DNA of 64,000 nt. Source: Nocardia flavorosea NBRC 108225 (GTDB lineage Bacteria > Actinomycetota > Actinomycetes > Mycobacteriales > Mycobacteriaceae). Below are positions 46,594 through 53,888 of the stretch, one piece after another (the stretch's first letter is position 1; every line of letters starts with the position of its first letter). The DNA lies in NCBI RefSeq assembly GCF_001613385.1, contig NZ_BDCG01000002.1, positions 186,001 to 250,000 of the forward strand. The letters are read 5' to 3'. The translations under genes were made by a program, and so were the position numbers. The notes under the pieces are model-generated. The model was not told the DNA's origin. It searched no databases and was given only the letters and a program-made list of their open reading frames with translations.

Positions 46594-46599
46594 CGGCAA

Positions 46600-47196
46600 T
46601 TACACCCAGTCGCGATCCAGGACCGCGGAACCCTTTGCTTCGCCGGACACCTGGCCCAAATCGACAGTCTCGTCGAATTCCATCGTCAGGCTGTCCTCGT
46701 CCGGGTGCACAGCCACCGGAGATGCCTTCTCATCGCCCACAGATTTCTCCGGGGCCACTTCATCTTCTGGAACTCCGACCGGCTTCGCAGTTTCCGGCCT
46801 CTCCGGACCGTCCAGAACACCCACCACAGCTTCCATACCAGGGAAACCTTCAACCAGCTCCGACAGCTTCGGCATCCGGCCACGCTGCTCATGCAAAGGA
46901 TCGAACAGTTCGCCCCCGCGTCGTTCCGCCTCGGCGGCAGCCTCCCCGGACGCAGCGAGAATCGCTTCCACGAGTTCGGCATGACTTAATTCATGAGCTT
47001 GCGGAGAAAGCTCCAGATCGACAAGACGCCCCTGCGCGTCCACTGTCACGGTAACCCGATCGCCCTCGGCAGCAGCGCTCACCCTGAGTTCACGACGCTC
47101 CCGCTCCAACTCACCTATCCGGCGGATCTGCTCCTGAAGACCATCGACGATCGCATCCATCCGCGAATCGCTCTTCGCGATACGGCCATTCCACAT
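46600..47196 (-). CDS. YbaB/EbfC-family protein with acidic C-terminal tail
   Basis: A 198-residue protein. Residues ~10-40 form a basic/acidic coiled coil (DGLQEQIRRIGELERERREL). Next is the YbaB core of strands and helix (RVTVTVDAQGRLVDLELSPQ and a helix with AAAEAERRGGELFDPL). The last ~90 residues are an acidic, Glu/Pro/Val-rich tail. YbaB proteins are small dimeric nucleoid-associated proteins; divergent members are common in type VII secretion loci of Mycobacteriales, where their role is unclear. The start ATG at 47196 follows a purine-rich GGGGTAGGGA. The gene lies 48 bases after the WXG100-like gene, and the giant gene begins within 7 bases of its stop codon, so all three are likely cotranscribed. 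Confidence 0.85.
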   Translation of the reverse strand: MWNGRIAKSDSRMDAIVDGLQEQIRRIGELERERRELRVSAAAEGDRVTVTVDAQGRLVDLELSPQAHELSHAELVEAILAASGEAAAEAERRGGELFDPLHEQRGRMPKLSELVEGFPGMEAVVGVLDGPERPETAKPVGVPEDEVAPEKSVGDEKASPVAVHPDEDSLTMEFDETVDLGQVSGEAKGSAVLDRDWV

Positions 47197-47244
47197 TCCC
47201 TACCCCTTCACCGATGCCGCCGATCCGGCAGCCACTGAAGACGT

Positions 47245-47565
47245 TCAGCCGAACGACCGGCTCGACACGTCCTCGGCCGCGCTGAACCGATCGACCTGGT
47301 CGGACTGAGCGCGATATACATCACCGGCATAGCGCTGCATGACGCCCGCGCCCTCCGTTGTCGCCTCCAAGGCCGTACGAATGCCGGGTCTACCAGCGGA
47401 CCCTTCGAAAAAGTCTCTCGCGTAATCGTCACTACCGCAGGCCGCCGGCAGCCGGGACAGAATCTGCACCACCCGCGATGTCCAGGATTCGACGGCGTCC
47501 CTGGTGTCGGCCCCTTTGGCGGAAGCTCTCCGCAGTGCGTCGAGGTCAACTTCGATATTCGCCAT
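47245..47565 (-). CDS. WXG100/EspC-like type VII secretion helper protein
   Basis: A 106-residue all-helical protein beginning MANIEVDLDALRRASAKGAD. It has a central turn with SDDYARDFFEG, matching the W/C-G-D-D-x-Y-G-x-x-F pattern of EspC/WXG100-like ESX proteins, followed by a long helix to the C-terminus. The ATG at 47565 is chosen because a strong GGAGGAAGG lies just upstream; the longer frame to 47664 has no such site. Such proteins are exported by ESX systems or pair with a larger partner that shares the same fold, here probably the N-terminus of the giant protein. It is the first gene of the three-gene operon; the promoter should lie between 47566 and 47682. Confidence 0.8.
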   Translation of the reverse strand: MANIEVDLDALRRASAKGADTRDAVESWTSRVVQILSRLPAACGSDDYARDFFEGSAGRPGIRTALEATTEGAGVMQRYAGDVYRAQSDQVDRFSAAEDVSSRSFG

Positions 47566-47682
47566 TTTTCCTTCCTCCTCGCTCGCTCTGACGCCGCCCG
47601 CCGAGAACTGGGCGCACACTCCGATGCCGCCGCACGTGACATGCTGACAACGATCGTGGCACAAACCCGAGCCGCCAGTCGC

Positions 47683-48380
47683 TCAAGAAAACGTAAACCC
47701 AGATGTTCTTTCCGGAGAAGCGAGATCGGAGACGGACAGCGCTTCCGCCTGGGTACTGCTACAGCCGTGCCAGCCGAAGCAGTTGAGGTAGAACCACTTC
47801 CGAATCTCCGAGTCCAGCCGCCGGACGGTTGCGCTGAGATCGTCGAGCCGAGCCCTGTCGAGATTTCGTGACTTCTCTGCTGGGCCCGGAGACCGGCGGC
47901 CGACACGTCCCGTTCGATATTTGTCTTGCGGTGCCGCGTCGCGAGGCGGTCGAGGTCTTCTTCGGCGCGCTCGCTCCGCCCGTCCAGTGCCGCAACTTCG
48001 GTGTCGAGCTGGGTTGTTCGTCTGCGCAGTTCACGGGTATGTTCGCCCGCTGCAGGGCACGCAGGTCTTCCGGTTCCAGCGCCGAGAGTGTCGCCTCGGT
48101 GGTCACAGCGATCAGCCCCGCCATCCGCCCCTCGGTCCCACGAACCGATCGGCACACCGTCCATCTGCTCGAAATGGTTACGGGCGGCCGCCGCACACTC
48201 CAGGGCAGCTGCACGGCAGCCTCTGCGTAGGCGCTCGAGGACTGGGACACCCGGCGTCTTCGAAGTCCATCGCCGGGCTTTCGAGCGCGTTATCTGCCTG
48301 TTCGGCCGCCGTCAGCCCGACAGGCACGTCGATACCAAACCCGGCGAGGCCGGCACGGCGCTGCTCGCAGAAATCGTGGC
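47683..48380 (-). pseudogene. Frameshifted helical/coiled-coil gene of unknown function
   Basis: Coding-like sequence passes through three frames in order on the minus strand. The pieces are LTAAEQADNALESPAMDFED, RLRRGCRAAALECAAAARNH, LIAVTTEATLSALEPEDLRA, a coiled coil AALDGRSERAEEDLDRLATR, and a final RLDDLSATVRRLDSEIRKWF with FYLNCFGWHGCSSTQAEALS ending in TGA at 47685-47683. Each piece has the high third-position GC of a real gene and together they make one sensible helical protein of about 220-240 residues, so several indels have broken it. The left boundary is exact; the right boundary is a guess. It sits directly upstream of the WXG100-like gene. I do not recognise the family. Confidence 0.55.
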
Positions 48381-48694
48381 TTTGGGCAATGTGTGGGCGA
48401 CGGCTCGTTGGCCCACGCGTGAGTGCCCGGCGATCCCGACTTCCGTGAGCTGAGCGTACCAGGTTTCGGGGGTCCGCAGCCGTTCGATACACGACCGACC
48501 TGACCATCCGACTCGAGAAGCCGTCGAAATCACCGCTTGGGGAAAGCTTTCCGTCGACACCCATTGCCAAGCATCCCCCGTCCACAGGTCGCGACGTGCC
48601 TACCATCGCACCCTGCACACCACTGGTCCGTGCAAGGCTGAACAACCTGGCGCGTTCCCCGGAACTCGGTCCTACACGGTTGCCCAGGTAGCTC
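48381..48694. other. No convincing gene
   Basis: This stretch between the P450 stop and the broken helical gene has only weak open frames with mixed codon use. The minus-strand frame from 48726 may be the decayed start of the frameshifted gene downstream. I see no hairpin or repeat here that I can support. Confidence 0.4.
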
Positions 48695-50101
48695 TCAGCG
48701 TTCCCGAAGAACCAAGGGAAGCCCACCCCTGGGCTGACAGGTCACCACATACCGGGGTTCCACTCGGAAACCCTCGAGGATCGTGAACTCGAAGTTCCGG
48801 ACCAGCGCACTCACGACCATCTGAGTGATACTCGTCGCCAAACGTTCACCGATACACACCCGGCTACCTTTGCCGAACGGATAGTAGGCATGACGCATCC
48901 GCGAAGTGAACCGGTCGGGCGCGAACCGATCCGGATCGAATGATTCCGGATCATCCCAATATCGTGGATCACGATGAGTGATATGCGGATTGAGGATGAT
49001 CCGCGCCTTCGCCGGCAGCCGGTACGGGCCGAGGGTATCGGAGTCGACGGTCTCGCGGAACCAGATCGGGAACGGTGGATGCAGCCGGAACGCCTCATGG
49101 ATCACCCGGCGCTGGTATTCGAGTCGGGACAGCTCGGCGAGCGCAAGCGATTCGCCGGACGCCACCCGATCCAACTCGGCGACCAATTTGTCGGCGATTT
49201 CGGGGTGGCGGGCCAGCTCGTACGATATCCAGGTCGTTCCGGTCGCGGTGGTTTCGTAACCGGCCATGAACAGGGTGAAGATCTCATCCCGTAATTGCCG
49301 GTCGGTCATCCGCTCCCCGGTCTCGCTGTCCTCGGCAGCGAGCAGAAGCCCGAGCAGGTCCTCGGGATCGTCGTCGCTGCCGCGGCGCTCGCCGATGATG
49401 CGAAACACCTCGCTGTCGAGTTCGGCTACCGCTAGCCGGTAGGCCGTGGTACCTGGCATCGGCAGCCGGTCGGGGAGGAAGAACGTCCACACTTTCGACG
49501 CAAGTCCCACGAATACCTGCGAGGTCAGCTCACGGAGCCGGTCGGCCCGCGGCCCGTCGATCGAGGTACTGAACAAGGCGCCGAGCACGATTTCGACATT
49601 GAGGCGGATCGACTCGTCGAGAATATTCACCGGCACACCTCGTCGCGCACCGTCGCACCAGCGGGCCACTGCGCGTTCGACGCAAGCCGCGACATGGGCT
49701 TCCATGGCTTCCAGCTGCCGACTGTGGAATGCGGGCTGCATGAACCGGCGCTGCCGCTTCCAATAGTCGCCCTCGCTGGTCACCAAACCATTGCCCAGCG
49801 CCGCCCGGAACGGCCGCATCATCGACCCTTTCGGGTAGTTGGCGGCGTGTGTCACCAGGATCCGGCGGATGTGGTCCGGGTGACTGACCACGAAGATACG
49901 CAGGGCCGCGGGCCCGATCCGAACCAAGCCGTCATAGCTGGCGGCGGCATCCATGAGATACGCGAAAGGATCCCGGATCAGGCCGGGACGAAGCCCGGCT
50001 GTGGGGATCGGTAGCGGCGGAAGCTCGGTGGCGTCGGACAATTCGGTTCGAGGCGAACGGGATTGTGCCGGTCCTGCATCCGAGTCATCGCGGTCTAGCA
50101 C
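48695..50101 (-). CDS. Cytochrome P450 monooxygenase
   Basis: A 468-residue P450. The I-helix oxygen-binding motif AGYETT is at residues 280-285 and ExxR (EAFR in HEAFRLHPP) at 336-339. The meander motif FDPDRF is present, and the heme-ligand loop is FGKGSRVCIGERLA with Cys 416. All catalytic elements are intact. GTG at 50101 is chosen because GGAGGA lies six bases upstream; the frame extends to 50380 but that part has no P450 sequence or better ribosome site. Length and motifs fit bacterial P450s that resemble CYP4/CYP102 heme domains, which often oxidise fatty acids or terpenoids. No ferredoxin or reductase gene is adjacent, so it must use partners coded elsewhere. It is divergent from the secreted protein at 50516. 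Confidence 0.9.
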   Translation of the reverse strand: MLDRDDSDAGPAQSRSPRTELSDATELPPLPIPTAGLRPGLIRDPFAYLMDAAASYDGLVRIGPAALRIFVVSHPDHIRRILVTHAANYPKGSMMRPFRAALGNGLVTSEGDYWKRQRRFMQPAFHSRQLEAMEAHVAACVERAVARWCDGARRGVPVNILDESIRLNVEIVLGALFSTSIDGPRADRLRELTSQVFVGLASKVWTFFLPDRLPMPGTTAYRLAVAELDSEVFRIIGERRGSDDDPEDLLGLLLAAEDSETGERMTDRQLRDEIFTLFMAGYETTATGTTWISYELARHPEIADKLVAELDRVASGESLALAELSRLEYQRRVIHEAFRLHPPFPIWFRETVDSDTLGPYRLPAKARIILNPHITHRDPRYWDDPESFDPDRFAPDRFTSRMRHAYYPFGKGSRVCIGERLATSITQMVVSALVRNFEFTILEGFRVEPRYVVTCQPRGGLPLVLRER

Positions 50102-50515
50102 TGTGAATCCTCCTGCCGCGAACGGCGACGTGGTGCCCTGATATTGCGCTGTGGTCTCCGTCCGGCACCGGAGTTCACCCAGCGACCATAAGCCGCCGGT
50201 GCGCAAGGAAAGCACGGGGCGCGCGAAATTTACATCATGCTGAGCTTCGTCACACACTGCCCGGCGCGGACAATAAGCTACCCGACTACATCGACTCGAT
50301 ACTACCGACCGCTCCCGACTCGAAGCACCGGAAACCGGCGAGATTTCTCGCCGATTCCACCTTAAAACGCCGTAAAACACATATCTCCGGAAGTCGTCCG
50401 GGAAAATTCCGGGCTATCATTCGAACGCGGCCTCCCGAATCCGGAGTGCTGGTTCGAGCCAGTTTCTCCTGAATCGACGGACCCTGCAATTACACCCCGA
50501 GCAAAGGTAGCGGGA
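50102..50515. other. Divergent intergenic region
   Basis: A 414-base gap between the two divergent starts (P450 on minus, secreted protein on plus). It is richer in A/T than the genes, especially at 50220-50240 and 50355-50430, and holds the palindrome at 50336-50353. Promoters for both genes should be here. I cannot place -35/-10 boxes with confidence. Confidence 0.6.
50336..50353. promoter_or_regulatory. Palindrome, candidate operator
   Basis: CGGCGAGA and TCTCGCCG form a perfect 8-base inverted repeat with a 2-base centre. It lies inside the divergent gap, 162 bases before the secreted-protein start and 234 bases before the P450 start. The symmetry and position suit a dimeric repressor, but no regulator gene is nearby. 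Confidence 0.35.
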
Positions 50516-51022
50516 ATGACTATGAGATCGGTCGCGGTCGTTCTCGCGGCAGCCATCGAATCGGTCGGTTTCGCCACGTGGGCCGCACTTCCCGCAGCAG
50601 CGGCAGGATCGCCGGACTTGTCCGTCACCGCATCACCGGTCTCCGCGGCAATCGGGGCCACCGCACCTCTGAACGTAACACTCCGCAACACCGGATCAGG
50701 TCCCGCGGCACAGGCAACACTTCGCTTCGTCGCGCCGGCGGGCGCGACGCTCGAGAATATCCCCGGTTGCTCCATCAACTCGGACAACACGCAGGTCACG
50801 TGCAAGACCCCGGTCGACGACTCGCTTGGTCCCGGATGGAGTTCGACCTCGACCATCAACGTCCGCGTCAATTCTCCTTCGGCCTACTTGGCCCCCGGGA
50901 CCATCACCCTGGCCACCGACAACGACTCCGATCCCACCGACAACACCGCGCCCCTCCGGGTCACGAATCCGGACGGCGGAATTCCGGGCCTGGGCAGCAG
51001 TATTCCCTCCGGAAGCAGCTGA
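50516..51022 (+). CDS. Small secreted protein with DUF11/CARDB-like beta-sandwich
   Basis: A 168-residue protein. Residues 1-30 are a Sec signal peptide (Arg at 4, hydrophobic core, cleavage probably in LPAAAAG). The mature part reads PDLSVTASPVSAAIGATAPL, then LNVTLRNTGSGPAAQATLRF and NVRVNSPSAYLAPGTITLAT. That is the pattern of a single DUF11/CARDB-type immunoglobulin-like sandwich (V-T-L-R-N-x-G, a pair of Cys around residues 85-96, D-N-D-S-D-P-x-D-N). The C-terminus is Gly/Ser-rich with no anchor, so it is likely released. ATG at 50516 follows AAAGGTAGCGGGA; a second ATG six bases on is possible. Role unknown. Confidence 0.8.
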   Translation: MTMRSVAVVLAAAIESVGFATWAALPAAAAGSPDLSVTASPVSAAIGATAPLNVTLRNTGSGPAAQATLRFVAPAGATLENIPGCSINSDNTQVTCKTPVDDSLGPGWSSTSTINVRVNSPSAYLAPGTITLATDNDSDPTDNTAPLRVTNPDGGIPGLGSSIPSGSS

Positions 51023-51037
51023 TCACCCCCGGAAGAC

Positions 51038-51077
51038 AGCCATGAGGTGCGGATCGACGAATCCGCACCTCATGGCT
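51038..51077 (+). terminator. Strong 17-bp hairpin after the secreted-protein gene
   Basis: Bases 51038-51054 and 51061-51077 are perfectly complementary over 17 bases around a six-base loop (CGACGA). It starts 15 bases after the stop codon. There is only a short A/T stretch after it and no long T-run, which is common for hairpin terminators in high-GC actinobacteria. Symmetry would let it act in both directions. Confidence 0.75.
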
Positions 51078-51572
51078 ATTATTCGGCCGTGCGTCACCAT
51101 GCGTGTGCGATCGTCTCCACGCTCGGCGCTGTCGGCCTGATCCCGCTCCGCGGCACCCTGACCGACACAGCTCCCACAGTGCGCCCGCATCGCTCCCGAC
51201 GTTCCTCCGTTGCGCCACCAGCGATGTTGAATCGTCGCGCCTCGACGGGCAGAGCGCAGCACTTCGACAACATCAACGGACTTCAAATTCTCACCGGCGC
51301 ACCTGCGTTCCAACTCTTACGCTTCTACTCTGCACCTCATCGCAATACATTGCCTGCCAGGATGGAAGCGCCCTTCGCCGCGGCAGGTGTTCGAATCGGG
51401 GTACGCGGCTTCCGGCTTCTCCGGCGAACGCCGGTACGTATCCACCACATTCGCACCGAACCGGGCCTCGGTCTACCGATGAGTTCACATAGCGTCAGAG
51501 GCGTCGAGCCGGCTACACGCGGCAATTACAGTAGTAGCAAGCAGCATAGGACAAAATTTCATATCACATAGT
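51078..51572. other. No convincing gene; upstream region of the broken P450
   Basis: Several short open frames cross this stretch on both strands but none has consistent codon use, a ribosome site or recognisable sequence. The last ~70 bases before 51573 are A/T-rich and could hold a promoter. No Shine-Dalgarno site precedes the P450 GTG, so a leaderless start or a lost upstream segment is possible. Confidence 0.4.
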
Positions 51573-52827
51573 GTGCCGTTCACCGAGCCGGGAGCCTACG
51601 AGCCCTCGATACTCGCCGATTACTACGACAGTCTGCATTCCCCTCAGATCTCGACCTTTCTGGACCAGAAGACCCGGCTGCGTGCAGTGTGGCGCTACGA
51701 CGATGTCGAGAAGATCCTCAACGGTTCCGATCCGGCCATATCCACCCGGAACACCTTGGACCCCCTCACTCCGTTTCCGAAATTCGCGACGCACCTGAAG
51801 GCAATTCCGCACATCGCTCACCTCGCCGGGGTGCCGAAGTCCATCAACAATGCTGCCAAGGCCACCCACGGTACGGTGATGAAGGCGATGTTCGCCCGCA
51901 CGCGCGGACCTTCTCTGCGGGCGGATACGATGTATGCGAACTACGGGGCGATGGCCACCCGGCGGGCGGAGTCCGCGGCCGAAGCCCTGGCGGCCGCCGC
52001 TCGAACCGGCGAACCGGTCGATTTCGAGGCGACTGTCGCCAGGCCGTCGGCAGCGGGTTCGATCAGCGAGCTGCTCGGGTTCTCCCCGGAGGAAGAACCC
52101 CAGATCAAGGCTTGGAGCGACGCCCATGTCGCCCTGCTGGCCCGCATCATCGGACGTCGCGACCGCGTCGCCAATATAGGCGGACTGGCCGACCTGTCCC
52201 GTGGCTGCCGACGGCTCGTGGACGCTCGCGCGAAAGAACCGGCCCAAGATCTCGCCAGCCATCTGCCGGCCCAGGGCCTGACGCCCAAACTTGCCGCATC
52301 GGCCCTGATGACCGTCATGGTCGCCGGCTATTCCTCCAGCTTCGGCGGACTGCTCAACAGCACCCGGTACCTACTCTCCGATGAGGGAAGTGAGCACTGG
52401 GATATGCTGCGCAAACCCGAACGAGTTCGGGGCATGGTAGAAGATATCCTCCGCACCCGAAACCGGGGTTGTTGCTTGGCGCCGCTACGCCGAACAAGAC
52501 GTTTCGCTCGCCGACGGTTCGATGATCCCGAAGGGTAGTTCGATTTTCGTCATGATCGGTGCAGCCAATCGTGATCCCGGAAAATTCACAAACCCGCATA
52601 CTGTGCTGCCGGAACGCCGAGAAGTCGACAACGTCAAGCCGGTCACGTTCAGCGCCGGACCACACCAGTGCGCAGGACGCGAATTCGCCATACTAGCGGT
52701 CGCCACAGCACTGACAACGCTGCGTGACCGATTTCCCGATATGCGTCTTGCGCTGCCGGGCCAAGGCATCGACTACGCCCCCGACTACATGCTACGCACC
52801 TTCCAATCCTTGCCGGTCGTGGTCTGA
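51573..52827 (+). pseudogene. Cytochrome P450 disrupted by a one-base frameshift
   Basis: The first frame (51573-52538) covers the P450 body. The second (to 52827) holds the C-terminus with PKGSSIFVMIGAANRDPGKF and heme loop FSAGPHQCAGREFA, with the Cys ligand present. Dropping one C from the CCC at 52456-52458 joins them through RTETGVVAWRRYAE to give a normal ~417-residue P450. GTG 51573 is the only standard start after an in-frame TGA at 51480. Two further oddities are visible. The I-helix reads MVAGYSSSFGG, without the usual acidic-Thr pair. The K-helix reads VEDILRT, with Asp where ExxR has Glu. The enzyme may already have been unusual before the frameshift. It is an actinobacterial soluble-type P450, unlike the one at 48695-50101. 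Confidence 0.8.
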
Positions 52828-53466
52828 CCCCGGCGTGGCCCGGCCCCGCCCATATCGATCGCCGAACCGGGCCACTCGCACAGGAATCGAATCCGTCGGT
52901 ACAGCCGATCCCAGCCGAGTCTCTCAATCAACGGAATCCAAAGTATCCAGGCGTTTCCGGATATCACCGCCGCCTCGACCATATACCGGTGTATTGTCCC
53001 TTTCGACGCCGGAAAGGAGGTGAGGGCTATCCGGGCTTCGGGTTTCAATGCTCGCCCTGAAGTTCGAAATACATTCCCGACCACATGATTCCCGGAACGA
53101 CTGCCCTGTTCCGAGATGAAAGCTTCTGACATACTGGACAACCAGGCCCGGCCACTACTGTACGGCCGAGCCTGGTTGTCATTTCCTACTCGAACCATCG
53201 CGCACAACACCACTCGCGCCGCACGCATACCTGAACCGAATAACTCGGTACACAATTCGTACCGCGCAGGCGCTGACCGAAACGAATGCGTGCCTCCACC
53301 CCCGCTTGGTGGGTGGTGGCCAGAACGGCCTCGGCGATCTCGGTGGAGCTCCAGTCCGCCGGGCAGGCGCTGGCTGCCGACAGGCCTGGCAGCGGACCTG
53401 GAAGCAGCGCTGATCGACCGACCGCGGGTGATCGGATCCACGGCTCGATGCAGATTCGGGTGCCGC
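52828..53466. other. Mostly non-coding gap
   Basis: About 640 bases between the broken P450 and the small frameshifted gene on the other strand. It holds the hairpin at 53137-53180 and an excellent ribosome-binding-like GGAAAGGAGGTGAG near 53010 with no properly spaced start. A minus-strand frame at 52785-53552 has patchy coding-like sequence but no ribosome site or family; I do not call it. Confidence 0.45.
53137..53180. terminator. Hairpin between convergent genes
   Basis: GACAACCAGGC (53137-53147) pairs with GCCTGGTTGTC (53170-53180). An inner CGGCC/GGCCG pair makes a 16-bp stem with one unpaired base and a ten-base loop. It stands between the plus-strand P450 and the minus-strand genes that end at 53467, so it probably ends transcription from one or both sides. 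Confidence 0.6.
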
Positions 53467-53867
53467 CTATGGCGCAGCGGCGGGAAACGGCAGGAGAACA
53501 CCCCGGGCCAACTCCGCGTCGTGGTAGAAGAACGTGGCGACTGCCGCCACATCGAAGCCCAGGGCCGCGGCGACGCGCCGGTAGGTCACCGGCAGCGCCG
53601 CGTCGGCACTCAAAATCTGCCGGAACCGAACGGACTTCCACCAAGTTACTTCCCGCCTCGTCGAACGACAGCGGTTCGAAACCTGCTTCTACCTCGGAGT
53701 GCGTATCGTTGGCGGTGGGAAGCTGAGTCGGATTGCTGTTGCCGAGCGACTCCAATGCCGTACCCGTCCACGGTTGTCCGGGCGGTGCGTCGATTCCTTG
53801 TGGGGCGGGCAGTGCCCACGGGTAGCACCTCACGGAGCGGGGTGCTGATCCGGTGGCCGCTGGGCAT
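53467..53867 (-). pseudogene. Small frameshifted gene directly behind the second giant gene
   Basis: ATG at 53867 follows GAGAGGCGAG and lies 22 bases after the stop of the large gene. Coding-like sequence then shifts frame: MPSGHRISTPLREVLPVG, then GIDAPPGQPWTGTALESLGN and GFEPLSFDEAGSNLVEVRSV, then RQILSADAALPVTYRRVAAA and LGFDVAAVATFFYHDAELAR, ending in TAG at 53469-53467. The last piece has very high third-position GC. Joined, it would be a protein of roughly 130 residues with a helical C-terminus. I do not recognise it. Its position is where immunity or chaperone genes of toxin-like proteins often lie; that role is a guess. Confidence 0.45.
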
Positions 53868-53888
53868 GGTGCTCGCCTCTCGGGTGAC

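Noticed and set aside
1..46593. Giant gene as a modular polyketide or peptide synthetase
   Set aside because: No ketosynthase, adenylation, condensation or carrier-protein motif appears in the translation. The modules are toxin-, peptidase- and regulator-like instead.
1..46593. Giant frame as an assembly chimera
   Set aside because: Frame, codon use and linker style are continuous from the CpnT-like start to the left edge. A chimera would be expected to break the frame. Long-read confirmation is still the decisive test.
46594..46599. TTG at 46599 as start of the giant gene
   Set aside because: It is possible, but GTG at 46593 is preferred as the stronger start codon; the difference is two residues.
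47208..48164. 318-codon minus-strand frame read as one gene
   Set aside because: It crosses the WXG100-like gene in another frame. Only its middle (about 47870-48040) looks coding, and that part belongs to the frameshifted helical gene.
50102..50380. Upstream extension of the intact P450
   Set aside because: The extra 93 codons have no P450 sequence, while the GTG at 50101 has an excellent ribosome site, so the longer start is unlikely.
51047..51571. 174-codon plus-strand frame between the hairpin and the P450
   Set aside because: It would start inside the hairpin, has irregular codon use, no ribosome site and no recognisable sequence.
52785..53552. 255-codon minus-strand frame overlapping the P450 end
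   Set aside because: It ends inside the P450 coding sequence and has no ribosome site; most of the translation is low-complexity. Kept only as a remark in the gap entry.
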